Notes: generated by a model from the letters alone, not told the origin. 64,000 bases of DNA from SIG636 sp045537905 (GCA_045537905.1 JAZSQJ010000070.1:10360-74359); one strand, 5' to 3'. Positions 1 through 8,681 are shown, numbered from the stretch's first letter. Made by a program: numbers and translations.

Positions 1-246
1 ATAATGCTTCTGACTCCCCTCCCTCTCCCCCGGCTCATACGCCCAAAGGTCGGGACACTTTGCGGCAACCACACCAAGCTCCTCCAAAAAAGCAAGGCTT
101 GACCTGTCCATGGCACTTATCTGCTCGTCAAAATTACGGCAAACGGGACACTGACATCTTTGCCTGGTGTACTGCCCCGTGCTGTATGCACCGTTGGTGG
201 CGGCAATATCTATATCAATTACGTTGTTGCCTGTAGAAAACAGCAT
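1..246 (-). CDS. Partial unknown protein with CxCPVC motif (N-terminal 82 residues)
   Basis: The reverse strand is open from an ATG at 246 to the window edge, so the C-terminus is missing. A GGGAGG ribosome binding site lies 5 bases upstream of the ATG. The visible part starts MLFSTGNNVIDIDIAA and contains a cysteine cluster, CQCPVCRNFD, near residues 32-41, which could bind metal. There is no signal peptide or membrane segment in this part. I do not recognise the family. It is divergent from the phosphoesterase gene at 371. Confidence 0.55.
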   Translation of the reverse strand, partial: MLFSTGNNVIDIDIAATNGAYSTGQYTRQRCQCPVCRNFDEQISAMDRSSLAFLEELGVVAAKCPDLWAYEPGEREGSQKHY

Positions 247-318
247 AGCAGCCTCCCGGGTTTTTACTTAACATATTTTAACATTATTTATTCTTTTTTG
301 CAACACTCTTTTTGCATA

Positions 319-347
319 TTGATTTTATTAAAAAATAGTGTTATAAT
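319..347 (+). promoter_or_regulatory. Sigma-A type promoter of the phosphoesterase gene
   Basis: TTGATT (319-324), a 17-base spacer, and TATAAT (342-347). It lies just upstream of the AAAGGAGG ribosome binding site and the ATG at 371, so the untranslated leader would be very short. Confidence 0.6.
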
Positions 348-370
348 ACCAAAAAAGGAGGTTTTGTGTT

Positions 371-1960
371 ATGAAACGCATTTTCACTTTACTGCTTTGT
401 ATGACCCTTTGTTTTAGTTTTCTGGCTGTTCCTGCCGTTTTTGAAGCAGGTGCCGCTACCAGCACCAGCGTTTACGTGATTTGTGCCAACCCCGGCGAAA
501 ACTGCGATACGGAAATAGGCATTAGCTGGCACTCTGATTTCGATTGCACCGCTTGCTTCGTGGAATATAAGCCTGCCTCTGAAAGCGGCTGGGACAACGT
601 TACCACCGTTGCGGGTACCTATAACGATACCGATTATAAGTATTTTTTAGGTAACACCTTTGCAACCTCTGCTGCAGAGCCTGTTTTTTCCGAGGAGCAT
701 AAGTTTTTGAATTACGGTGCAGACCTTACAGGACTTAAGCCTGCAACCAGATACAAGTACCGCATAGGCGACGGTAAGGGCAGCTATTCCTCTACCCGTT
801 ATTTCAAGACCTCCGGTGCGGAGGAGTACAGCTTTGTTTGGATAAGCGACTTCCATACATACTCCCCTCTCGGCGGCAGACTTTCTGCGGCAACAAATGC
901 AGTAGCATACGCAGCAAGCCAGTCCACCAACGGTATCGATATGATTTTCAGCACGGGTGATACCGTAGCATACGGCGGCAGCCACTATTTTTGGAAACAG
1001 CTTTATAACGTGAATTGGATAAAAAACTATCTGTATCTTGACCTTAACGGCAACCACGATAATATGAACAATACGGATAGCAACAACACCTTCAACTATT
1101 TCCGTACCACCCACAACAACCCCGAAAACTGCTTCCTTGGGGACAGCACTACCCCCTACGAGCCCGGTGTTGTTTATTACACCCTTTATAACGATATTCT
1201 TTGGTTCTTCTTTGATAACGAAACTATGAACGCTACCGTCCGTGCACAGCTTCAGGACTGGGCAGGTAAGGTTATCGAGGAAATGGAAGGCAAATATAAG
1301 TATTTGTTTATTTCCGAGCATTATCAGTGGTTTAGCGGCAACACAGGTGCCGACAGCCATTACGGTAACTGGTCAGATTTTTGTGACAAGTACGGTGTTG
1401 ATATTGCCTTTGCAGGTAACAACCACATTTATGCCCGCACCCATAGACTTTACGACGGTGCTGTAGTTGACGCTGATGCCGACAAGGGTACATATTACAT
1501 CCAAGCCGCTTCTTCCGACTGCGAAAGAGGTACCACGGGTACGCTTGTAGAGCCTGCAACCTATAACAACGATATACTTGCTTACCGTTATAAGAATACG
1601 GCTGACCCTGCACGCACCCACGGCGTTTCTCTTATAAGCGTAACGAAAGAGGGCATTACCTTAAAGATGTTTGCCTCCGAGAACAAGAGCCAGTCCGCAC
1701 CTGCCTTTGAGCTTAAGGACGAGGTATTTATTACCCCCAAGCGTGCAGACGTGGATAAGGGCTACGAAACAGGTACCAAGGGCGATGCCAACGGCGACGG
1801 CAAGGTTAACAACCTTGACGCTACCGAGATACTTAAGTATGACGCAGGCATTACCAACTCTATCCCTTCCGTTGCAGACGTAAACTCCGACACCAAGGTT
1901 AACAACCTTGATGCTACCGAGGTACTTAAGTACGATGCAGGCATTATAAACGGCTTCTAA
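371..1960 (+). CDS. Secreted calcineurin-like phosphoesterase with C-terminal dockerin
   Basis: 529 residues. A signal peptide covers about residues 1-28. A fibronectin-III/purple-acid-phosphatase-like N-terminal domain (about 30-148) precedes a metallophosphoesterase domain (about 153-360) with SDFH (D160, H162), STGD (D197), GNHD (N228, H229), SEHY (H317) and GNNHIYAR (H352). The last motif is normally GHxH, so one expected metal-binding His is Asn350. Residues 472-529 form a type-I-like dockerin: two repeats of the GDxNxDxKVNNLDATE kind with calcium-loop Asp/Asn residues. Dockerins bind cohesins on cellulosomal scaffolds, so export to a cell-surface complex is inferred. No cohesin or other dockerin lies in this window. 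AAAGGAGG precedes the ATG. Substrate unknown; phosphoester hydrolysis is inferred from the fold. Confidence 0.85.
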   Translation: MKRIFTLLLCMTLCFSFLAVPAVFEAGAATSTSVYVICANPGENCDTEIGISWHSDFDCTACFVEYKPASESGWDNVTTVAGTYNDTDYKYFLGNTFATSAAEPVFSEEHKFLNYGADLTGLKPATRYKYRIGDGKGSYSSTRYFKTSGAEEYSFVWISDFHTYSPLGGRLSAATNAVAYAASQSTNGIDMIFSTGDTVAYGGSHYFWKQLYNVNWIKNYLYLDLNGNHDNMNNTDSNNTFNYFRTTHNNPENCFLGDSTTPYEPGVVYYTLYNDILWFFFDNETMNATVRAQLQDWAGKVIEEMEGKYKYLFISEHYQWFSGNTGADSHYGNWSDFCDKYGVDIAFAGNNHIYARTHRLYDGAVVDADADKGTYYIQAASSDCERGTTGTLVEPATYNNDILAYRYKNTADPARTHGVSLISVTKEGITLKMFASENKSQSAPAFELKDEVFITPKRADVDKGYETGTKGDANGDGKVNNLDATEILKYDAGITNSIPSVADVNSDTKVNNLDATEVLKYDAGIINGF

Positions 1961-1975
1961 AATTTTATAAAATGC

Positions 1976-2009
1976 GTGTCTCCCGTTTTTCGGGAGACAC
2001 AATTTTTTT
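1976..2009 (+). terminator. Rho-independent terminator after the phosphoesterase gene
   Basis: A perfect 10-base stem, GTGTCTCCCG / CGGGAGACAC, with a TTTTT loop, followed by AATTTTTTT. It starts 15 bases after the stop codon. Confidence 0.9.
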
Positions 2010-2017
2010 GCGTTTTT

Positions 2018-2048
2018 TTAACAAAAACAGGGACTTTATCCGTATAAT
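2018..2048 (+). promoter_or_regulatory. Possible promoter of the sigma factor gene
   Basis: A clear TATAAT at 2043-2048 with only a weak TTAACA at 2018-2023 (19-base spacer). ECF sigma genes are often autoregulated from a different promoter type, which I cannot identify here. Confidence 0.35.
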
Positions 2049-2092
2049 AGGTGTAAGGTACCTTAAAAACGCAGAAAGGAGGGGTGGAAGGA

Positions 2093-2644
2093 GTGGATAT
2101 ATTGCTTGAGGGAAAATCCATAGAAAATAGCTACCGTCAGTTTTTGCAGGGTGATACAAACGCCTTTGAGGATATTGTAATAAGCTACAGAAAAGGTCTT
2201 ATTCTTTTTATAAACCGCTACGTAAACGATTTGGATACGGCTGAGGATCTTGCTGAGGACGTGTTTGTGCGATTGCTTATCAAAAAGCCACGCTATAAGG
2301 GAGATGCCTCCTTCAAAACCTGGTTGTTTTCCATAGGCAGAAATCTTAGCATTGATTATCTACGTAAAGCCGGGAAAGCCTTACCCTGTAAGGATGTACA
2401 CAAGGGTGAAACGGCAGATGCGGAGGAGGAGTTTTTGTTATCCGAGAGAAAACGCTTAATATATAAAGCTCTGGACACCCTTCCCGAGGACGAAAAGCTG
2501 CTTATGCATCTGCTTTACATTGAAAATCTGGGATACGAACAAGCAGAAAAGGTATTAAAAATATCTAAAAACAAGCTTTATCAAATTGCACGAAAAGCAA
2601 AGGAAAAGCTTAAAGCAGAGCTGATAAAGGAGGACCTTGTATGA
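2093..2644 (+). CDS. ECF-type RNA polymerase sigma factor
   Basis: About 183 residues. Region 2 is visible as DTAEDLAEDVFVRLL and FKTWLFSIGRNLSIDYLR, and region 4 as ALDTLPEDEKLLMHLLYIEN followed by a helix-turn-helix ending KNKLYQIARKAKEKLK. These are hallmarks of small extracytoplasmic-function sigma-70 proteins. A GTG at 2084 is only one base from the AGGAGG site at 2077-2082, while the GTG at 2093 is 10 bases away, so 2093 is the chosen start. Its TGA overlaps the ATG of the next gene (ATGA), so the two are translationally coupled. The partner is a one-pass membrane protein, which fits a sigma/anti-sigma pair responding to envelope conditions (inference). Confidence 0.85.
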   Translation: MDILLEGKSIENSYRQFLQGDTNAFEDIVISYRKGLILFINRYVNDLDTAEDLAEDVFVRLLIKKPRYKGDASFKTWLFSIGRNLSIDYLRKAGKALPCKDVHKGETADAEEEFLLSERKRLIYKALDTLPEDEKLLMHLLYIENLGYEQAEKVLKISKNKLYQIARKAKEKLKAELIKEDLV

Positions 2645-3705
2645 AGGATGACAGACAGTTTATAAACAGCGTATACCAAAAACGGAACGAAAAGCTTAAA
2701 CAGTATAAAAAAACAGCCGTGTTTTCTGTAACCGTATTGCTTGTTTTGGCGGTGATGGCAGCCGCTACATTGATTCCGTTAAACCAAGCCGATAAGGGCG
2801 TAGAGCATATCACAAACGAAAGCCTTATTATTGCTCTGCCAAATGAAAGCGTTGAAAGCGAGGAGAGCGAGGTAACAACGGATAAGCCCCTTGAAAACCT
2901 TGTGCTTCTTTCCTGCCCCGTAGAAATACCCGAAGAAGACGTCAAAACAAGCCCTGTAAACAATGAGCCTTCGTTTGTGATTTTTGGGGATGGCGAATGG
3001 GAAGCCGGGGATAACGGTGCTTATTATTATTCACGCAAAATTAAGTTTAACAATGAATTCAAATGCTTTTTAGGTCTCGAAGCAGACCCGTTAAGCACCT
3101 ACGTTCATAACGGAAAGCCTTTGTCAGAGCTGTTGAAGCGTGACGGTACCGTATATTTATTCAAGGACGGCGAGCATAGGCTTTTTAACGAGTTTCAATT
3201 AAGCTTTTCCAAATGGGATGCCTACAACGGAGCACGATTAATAAGAACAAAACTGCAGGAAAAAGCAAACAACGGTGACAAAACCGCCGCAGAACAGCTT
3301 GAAAAATATAAAGACGCCGATCACGAAACCCTGTTTTACGCCTTGGTGTGGAGCACAGACAAAACCACGGAGGAAATATCCGAGTTAAACAGGCAGAGAG
3401 CAGAGTTTAACAAAATATGGGAGCAATACGAGGAAAGCGGAAAGGATATTTTGAAAACAAGCTACAAGGAGGAAATTGAAAAGCTTATCTCCGAGGGATA
3501 TGACCTTAATTACGTAACGGTTAACGGAACGGTAAAGCTGGTTGGAGCCCTTACCGCAGAACAAGCTGAACACTTTAACGAAGACGAGCGATTTTATTTT
3601 ATCCCGGTTAGGGCGATAGGTATCCATAAGGATAAGTGGGATTTGGTATTTCCCGGTTCCGATGAAATAATAGAGGTGCCAAGAAATTTTGCGGCAGAAC
3701 AATAG
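2641..3705 (+). CDS. Single-pass membrane protein, putative anti-sigma partner
   Basis: 354 residues. A short charged cytoplasmic N-terminus (about 1-24) is followed by one transmembrane helix (about 25-48) and a long external region. A Glu/Ser/Thr-rich linker (about 60-85) leads to a folded-looking domain rich in aromatic and charged residues. The topology and the 4-base overlap with the ECF sigma gene suggest an anti-sigma factor or sensor. However, the cytoplasmic part is too short for a classical zinc anti-sigma domain and has no HxxxCxxC motif. I do not recognise the extracellular domain. The sigma factor is firm; the anti-sigma role is inferred from position only. Confidence 0.6.
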   Translation: MKDDRQFINSVYQKRNEKLKQYKKTAVFSVTVLLVLAVMAAATLIPLNQADKGVEHITNESLIIALPNESVESEESEVTTDKPLENLVLLSCPVEIPEEDVKTSPVNNEPSFVIFGDGEWEAGDNGAYYYSRKIKFNNEFKCFLGLEADPLSTYVHNGKPLSELLKRDGTVYLFKDGEHRLFNEFQLSFSKWDAYNGARLIRTKLQEKANNGDKTAAEQLEKYKDADHETLFYALVWSTDKTTEEISELNRQRAEFNKIWEQYEESGKDILKTSYKEEIEKLISEGYDLNYVTVNGTVKLVGALTAEQAEHFNEDERFYFIPVRAIGIHKDKWDLVFPGSDEIIEVPRNFAAEQ

Positions 3706-3729
3706 AATACTTGTTTAGCAATTTGATCC

Positions 3730-3769
3730 ATAATAAAAAACCGTCCGAGCTCGGACGGTTTTTTATTAT
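3730..3769. terminator. Bidirectional terminator between convergent genes
   Basis: A perfect 40-base palindrome centred at 3749/3750: GC-rich core CCGTCCGAG / CTCGGACGG flanked by A and T tracts on both sides. It serves both the membrane protein gene and the ATP-grasp gene, whose stop codon (3766-3768) lies inside the right arm. Confidence 0.9.
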
Positions 3770-4872
3770 TCAGTATAAATATAGTATCCTACTCTGTTAG
3801 AGCTATCGGTTATCTTGCCGATGTTGGAGGTATCCATATCGCTTACGTAATGCAGATTTTTGCCGCTATCCGCCTTTACCTCTTCAAGCACCCGCAGGTC
3901 TTTTTCATCGAAAACGAATTTTATAACGGCATTTTGGGGACCGTGAACGGGTGCAAGGTCAGGAGCCTTGCCGCAGGCGATATCCACCACGGCACGGACA
4001 AAGTCCACACCAGTGGAAAGATACACGAGGTCACTGCCTATGCAGTCGCCGCCCATACGGGCGCCTATCTCGATAATGCGTGCCTCGCCGTTGTCGCCCA
4101 GCCTGAATTCAGAGTGAGAGGCACCGTTTTTTATGTTTAGAGCCGTCAGTGCCTTGAATATCTGCTCTATTATGCCCTGCTTAAATTCCTCGGGGATATC
4201 GGAGGGTTGCTTATGACCCGTTTCGATAAAGGCGGGTGCACCCGTGGTGTACTTTTTGGTAAGGGCCAGAAAATGGTGCTTGCCCTGATAGGAAACGCAC
4301 TCACAGCTATACTCGTCACCCCGAATAAACTCCTCGATTACGGCACTTTTCTCAAAGGACTGGGACAGAGCGTTTTCCACAGCCCGCCCCAGCTCGGCAA
4401 AGCTGTTTACCTTAGTGATACCTCGGCTGCCGCTACGGTCGGTAGGCTTTACTATAAGAGGAAAGGTAAAGCCCTTTAGCTCCTCCGGGGCAGGTGTTTT
4501 GGAAACCTTGGTATATCTGGGCACGGGGACCCCTGCCCTTTCAAAGGCGGCACGCATAGCGTACTTATTTGTACAGACGTAGCTGTCCTCGTAGGAGTTG
4601 CAGACAAGCCCCATATTCTCTGCCACGTAGTTTACGGTTATTACCGCCAGGTCCGATGCGATAGAGGCTATGCCGTCTATACCTATTTCCTTGCACTTGT
4701 CAAGTATCTGCTCCTTTTCCACTATGCTTATGGGATAAAAGAAGTCTGCAGTTTGCTCCCCTACGTCGCCGCATTCCCAGGCAAACACATGGGTTTCATA
4801 CCCCATTTCCTTTGCCTTGAGTATCAGCCTGTTTTGAAAGCTGTTTGCACCTATTATTGCAATTTTCTTCAT
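3766..4872 (-). CDS. ATP-grasp domain protein (carboxylate-amine ligase type)
   Basis: 368 residues. The N-terminus KKIAIIGANSFQNRLILKAK resembles a Rossmann-like pre-ATP-grasp domain. The ATP-grasp core follows, with FPLIVKPTDRSGSRGI (phosphate-binding loop, about 133-148), VIEEFIRGDEYSCE, and RIIEIGARMGGD near residue 280 carrying the metal-binding Glu. Enzymes of this fold join a carboxylate to an amine or thiol using ATP. It is last in the rmlA-rmlB-wecE operon and its start overlaps the end of wecE by 4 bases. A role in attaching an amino acid to, or otherwise modifying, an amino-sugar product is a reasonable inference. The exact substrate cannot be read from the sequence. Confidence 0.8.
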   Translation of the reverse strand: MKKIAIIGANSFQNRLILKAKEMGYETHVFAWECGDVGEQTADFFYPISIVEKEQILDKCKEIGIDGIASIASDLAVITVNYVAENMGLVCNSYEDSYVCTNKYAMRAAFERAGVPVPRYTKVSKTPAPEELKGFTFPLIVKPTDRSGSRGITKVNSFAELGRAVENALSQSFEKSAVIEEFIRGDEYSCECVSYQGKHHFLALTKKYTTGAPAFIETGHKQPSDIPEEFKQGIIEQIFKALTALNIKNGASHSEFRLGDNGEARIIEIGARMGGDCIGSDLVYLSTGVDFVRAVVDIACGKAPDLAPVHGPQNAVIKFVFDEKDLRVLEEVKADSGKNLHYVSDMDTSNIGKITDSSNRVGYYIYTE

Positions 4873-6005
4873 ACTATGCCGTAAAACTCCTTAACTGCGG
4901 ATGTGGCTACGTCTACCTCTGCCTCAGTAAGACCGTAGTACATAGGCAAACGAAGCAGACGCTCGCTTTCGACGGTGGTATAAACGTCCGCACCGTGGAA
5001 GCGGCCGAATTTGATACCTGCGGGGGCACTGTGCAAAGGTATATAATGGAAGGCGCTGGCAACACCGTGCTCCTTAAGGAAGGCTATAAGCTCCCCACGC
5101 TCCTTCAAATCCTTTGCCTTGATATAAAACATATGGGCGTTGTGAACGCACCCCTCAGGTATGGTTGGCAGCTTAAGCTTGCCCGCTTCCTCCAGAGGAA
5201 GCAGTGCATCGTAATAGCGTTGCCACAGGGACAGGCGGTAGTTGTTGACCTCCTCGGCCTTTTCAAGCTGGGCGTAGAGATACGCCGCATTCATATCGCT
5301 GGGCAATTAGGAGGAGCCGTAGTCCACCCAGGTGTATTTATCAACCTGGCCACGGAAGAAACGGCTTCTATCCGTACCCTTTTCACGGATGATCTCGGCA
5401 CGCTCTACGTCCTCGTTACCCCTTTGGATAAGCAAAGCACCGCCCTCACCCATACTGTAGTTTTTAGTTTCGTGGAAGCTGTAGCAGCCAAAGTCACCTA
5501 TAGCACCAAGAGCCTTACCCTTGTAGCTTGCCATAACGCCCTGCGCCGCATCCTCTACAACGTAAACGCCGTGCTTTTTGGCTATTGCCATTATAGCATC
5601 CATATCGCAGGAAACGCCTGCGTAATGCACGGGAACTATTGCCTTGGTTTTGGGGGTAATTGCCGCCTCTATCAGCTTTTCGTCTATATTCATAGTATCG
5701 GGGCGGATATCAACGAAAACTATTACCGCACCACGCTGTACAAAAGCATCGGCAGTGGAAACGAAGGTGTAGGAGGGCATTATTACCTCGTCGCCTTCTT
5801 TAACGTTGCAAAGCAACGCCGCCATCTCCAAGGCGTGGGTACAGGATGTGGTAAGCAGTGCCTTTCTTGTGCCTGTTTTTTCCTCTATCCAGGCGTTGCA
5901 CTTTTTGGTAAAAGCTCCGTCGCCGCAGATTTTACCTGCGGCTATTGCCTCAGCTATATAATCTTTTTCTTTACCCGTATATGGGGGACGGTTAAAAGGT
6001 ATCAT
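4869..6005 (-). pseudogene. wecE: wecE-like dTDP-4-amino-4,6-dideoxygalactose transaminase, interrupted by one in-frame TAA
   Basis: A DegT/DnrJ/EryC1 PLP-dependent sugar aminotransferase closest by eye to WecE/RffA, which converts dTDP-4-keto-6-deoxyglucose to dTDP-fucosamine. The first segment (6005-5310, 232 codons) has the PLP lysine in SFHETKNYSMGEGG (K181) and ends WVDYGSS. A TAA at 5309-5307 then interrupts the frame. The next 145 codons continue in the same frame with the expected sequence (LPSDMNAAYLYAQLE) to the natural C-terminus. E. coli WecE has Tyr where the stop sits, so a single TAT/TAC to TAA change explains it. No frameshift or other damage is visible. Options are a recent nonsense mutation, a sequencing error or readthrough. 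A TTG follows the stop but has no ribosome binding site. Confidence 0.85.
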
Positions 6006-6017
6006 AGGACGTCTCCG

Positions 6018-7088
6018 TTAATCAGCCTGTGCAGGCTTGTACATTTTTTCGTAATAATCGGCGTAGCTGCCGCTTTTTACGTTCTTTACCCATTGTTGGT
6101 TATTTAAGTACCACTCAACCGTTTCCTTTATTCCCTCCTCAAAGGTGTAAAGGGGTGCCCAGCCCAGGGTGGTGCTTATCTTAGTGTTATCTATAGCATA
6201 ACGGCGGTCGTGACCGGGTCTGTCCTTGACGTAGCTTATAAGCTCCTCAGAAGCACCTACCGCCTTAATTATAAGCTTAACTATCTCTATATTTGCCTTT
6301 TCGTTATTACCGCCTACGTTATACACCTCGCCAAGCTGACCCTTGTGCAATACACAGTCAATGGCACGGCAGTGGTCCTTAACGTGGAGCCAGTCTCTTA
6401 TCTGCAGACCGTCGCCGTATACGGGGAGAGACTTGCCCTCCAGACAGTTGCTGAGCATAAGAGGTATAAGCTTTTCGGGAAATTGGTAGGGGCCGTAGTT
6501 ATTGGAGCAACGGGTTATGTTTACGGGCAAGCCAAAGGTCTCGTGATAGGCACGCACAAACATATCCGCCGATGCCTTGGAAGCAGAATAAGGACTGTTT
6601 GGACTGAGAGGAGTGGTCTCGGTAAACATACCCGTTTTACCTAAAGCACCGTAAACCTCGTCGGTAGAAACCTGTAAAAACCTTACGCCCTCCTTATAAG
6701 TACGGTTGTACTTATCGTCGGGGTCGGCTGACCAACGTTTTTTTGCCTCGTCCAGCAATATCCTTGTACCCTCTACGTTAGTGGATAGGAAGATGTTGGG
6801 ATATAATATACTGCGGTCCACGTGGCTTTCTGCAGCAAAGTTTACCACATAGTCTATATTTTCACTGTCGAAAACAGACTTTACCTCATCCTCCTTGCTG
6901 ATATCGCATTTAATAAAGCGATAATTAGGGTTACCTGCCACGTCTGCAAGGTTTTCAAGGTTGCCCGCATAGGTAAGGGCATCGATATTAACTATTCTAT
7001 AATCGGGGTGGGTCTCCAGCATATATCTGACAAAGTTGCTGCCGATAAAGCCTGCACCGCCTGTAACAAGAACTGTTTTCACTGTCAA
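6018..7088 (-). CDS. rfbB: dTDP-glucose 4,6-dehydratase (RmlB/RfbB)
   Basis: 356 residues, normal length. An extended short-chain dehydrogenase/reductase with NAD-binding GGAGFIGSN at about 9-17, AAESHVDRS, STDEVYG and the catalytic YSASKAS (YxxxK). It makes dTDP-4-keto-6-deoxy-D-glucose in the cytoplasm, the substrate expected for the WecE-like aminotransferase that follows 12 bases downstream. It lies 14 bases after rmlA. No rmlC or rmlD is present, so the pathway branches to an amino sugar rather than rhamnose within this operon. Confidence 0.96.
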   Translation of the reverse strand: MTVKTVLVTGGAGFIGSNFVRYMLETHPDYRIVNIDALTYAGNLENLADVAGNPNYRFIKCDISKEDEVKSVFDSENIDYVVNFAAESHVDRSILYPNIFLSTNVEGTRILLDEAKKRWSADPDDKYNRTYKEGVRFLQVSTDEVYGALGKTGMFTETTPLSPNSPYSASKASADMFVRAYHETFGLPVNITRCSNNYGPYQFPEKLIPLMLSNCLEGKSLPVYGDGLQIRDWLHVKDHCRAIDCVLHKGQLGEVYNVGGNNEKANIEIVKLIIKAVGASEELISYVKDRPGHDRRYAIDNTKISTTLGWAPLYTFEEGIKETVEWYLNNQQWVKNVKSGSYADYYEKMYKPAQAD

Positions 7089-7102
7089 AAAACTCCTTAT
7101 TA

Positions 7103-7969
7103 TTAGTCTTCTACAAGGGATAAGATGTACTGTCCGTACTCGGTCATCTTAAGGGACGTACCTACCGCCTTAAGCTGCTCCTTGTTTATAAGTCCCCTTC
7201 TCCAGGCTATCTCCTCAAGGCAGGCTATGTAAAAGCCCTGTCTTGACTGTACAGCCTCCACGTACTCTGCCGCTTGCAGCAGTCCTTGAGGGGTGCCCGT
7301 GTCAAGCCACGCCATGCCTCTGCCCATAAGCTCCACGTTAAGAAGCCCAAGCTCAAGGTAAGCGTTGTTTACAGAGGTAATCTCTATCTCCCCTCTGGCA
7401 GATGGCTTTACGTTAGCGGCTATGTCGCACACACGGCTATCGTAAAAATACAGTCCCGGTACCGCATAGGAGGACTTAGGCTTTTCCGGCTTTTCCTCTA
7501 TAGAAATAACACGCTTTTTGCTGTCAAACTCCACAACGCCAAAGGCTCTGGGATCCTTAACGGGGTAGCCAAAGATGGTTGCACCCTCCTTACGGGCAGA
7601 TGCCCTTTGCAGGATCCGGGTAAGGTCCTGACCGAAAAACACGTTGTCCCCAAGGATAAGGCATACGTTGTCACCGCCAATAAAATCCTTGCCGATAATA
7701 AAGGCGTCTGCCAAACCTCTGGGTGTTTCCTGCACTGCATAGGACAGCTTTGCACCGAAGGTAGAGCCGTCGCCCAGAAGTGCCTCGTAGGAAGAAATAT
7801 CCTCGGGGGTGGAAATAATAAGTATCTCCCTTATACCGCCAAGCAAAAGGGTGGACAAGGGGTAATATATAAGGGGTTTATCATATACAGGCAAAAGCTG
7901 TTTGGAAACAGCCTTGGTTAGTGGATAAAGTCTTGTTCCTCTACCGCCCGCAAGCACTATACCTTTCAT
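7103..7969 (-). CDS. rfbA: Glucose-1-phosphate thymidylyltransferase (RmlA/RfbA)
   Basis: 288 residues, normal length. The nucleotidyltransferase signature GGRGTRLYPLTKAVSKQLLP occupies residues 8-27, followed by YDKPLIYYPL and the LGDNVFFG metal-site loop near residue 110. It makes dTDP-glucose from dTTP and glucose-1-phosphate. It is the first gene of the sugar-nucleotide operon, with a TAAGGAGT ribosome binding site and its own promoter upstream. Confidence 0.96.
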   Translation of the reverse strand: MKGIVLAGGRGTRLYPLTKAVSKQLLPVYDKPLIYYPLSTLLLGGIREILIISTPEDISSYEALLGDGSTFGAKLSYAVQETPRGLADAFIIGKDFIGGDNVCLILGDNVFFGQDLTRILQRASARKEGATIFGYPVKDPRAFGVVEFDSKKRVISIEEKPEKPKSSYAVPGLYFYDSRVCDIAANVKPSARGEIEITSVNNAYLELGLLNVELMGRGMAWLDTGTPQGLLQAAEYVEAVQSRQGFYIACLEEIAWRRGLINKEQLKAVGTSLKMTEYGQYILSLVED

Positions 7970-8015
7970 CTACAAACACTCCTTAAAGACAGGATTTTAC
8001 AAAAGAATACAGTTT

Positions 8016-8044
8016 ATTATAACAGCATAGCGTTACAATTGCAA
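8016..8044 (-). promoter_or_regulatory. Promoter of the rmlA-rmlB-wecE-ATP-grasp operon
   Basis: On the minus strand TTGCAA (8044-8039), a 17-base spacer and a perfect TATAAT (8021-8016), about 45 bases before the rmlA start codon. Confidence 0.7.
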
Positions 8045-8133
8045 GAGAAAATGACGCTTTTTGGAATAAAACACGCAAAGAAAGCATATATTTTCAACCC
8101 ATACAATATATCTGCTCTTAAAGGGGTATGCCT

Positions 8134-8664
8134 ATGTCCAAGGACGGCGGTGGTTTGAAAAACCTTGCGGTTTTATTTGTGCTATGCTTTATACTTTATC
8201 TATGGATAAGAAAAAGCTGTCCCGATGCGGAAAACATCGGGGCGTATATCAGGGAGGATTGGTGTATATCAATCCTTTGCTCCCTTGCGATTATTGCTTT
8301 GAAATGCTTTGTTGTGATGCCTACCACCGTTTGTTTTATTATATTTGGGTATTTACTGCCCACGGCAGTTGCTTTTTTGATGTGCCTGCTTTGCGTGGCG
8401 GTGCTGTTTACTGCATCATATTACAGGGGAAAGAAAAGCGACGGCGCCAAGGTAGGGGGCATACTGATAAAAAAGGATAAGGCAGGAGTGTTTTTGACTG
8501 CCCTCAGCCTTAACTGCTTACGTTTTTTTGGCTTAGGTGTTACGGGAAGCTTGTTTGGAAAGGTAGGGGCTCCTTACACAGCGGCGTTGCTTGGTACTAT
8601 CCTTGGTATACTGCCTACCATTGCCCTTTCCCTATCGCTGACAGGCTTTCTACCTATAGCGTAG
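8134..8664 (+). CDS. Small multi-pass membrane protein, TVP38/VTT-like
   Basis: About 176 residues, mostly hydrophobic, with some four to five predicted membrane helices. A basic loop, YYRGKKSDGAKVGG, lies in the middle, and a Gly-rich stretch LGVTGSLFGKVG precedes the last helix, as in DedA/TVP38 (VTT) domain proteins. The protein is short for that family and the assignment is by general pattern only. Two ATGs are in frame. The one at 8134 is 7 bases from the AAGGGG site (8121-8126) whereas 8128 is only one base away, so 8134 is preferred. Function unknown. It converges on the zinc-ribbon gene across the repeated element. Confidence 0.6.
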   Translation: MSKDGGGLKNLAVLFVLCFILYLWIRKSCPDAENIGAYIREDWCISILCSLAIIALKCFVVMPTTVCFIIFGYLLPTAVAFLMCLLCVAVLFTASYYRGKKSDGAKVGGILIKKDKAGVFLTALSLNCLRFFGLGVTGSLFGKVGAPYTAALLGTILGILPTIALSLSLTGFLPIA

Positions 8665-8681
8665 ACCCTCTAAAACAGAAG

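Noticed and set aside
5304..5306. TTG restart after the wecE stop as a separate gene start
   Set aside because: No ribosome binding site precedes it, and the following frame is simply the C-terminal third of the aminotransferase.
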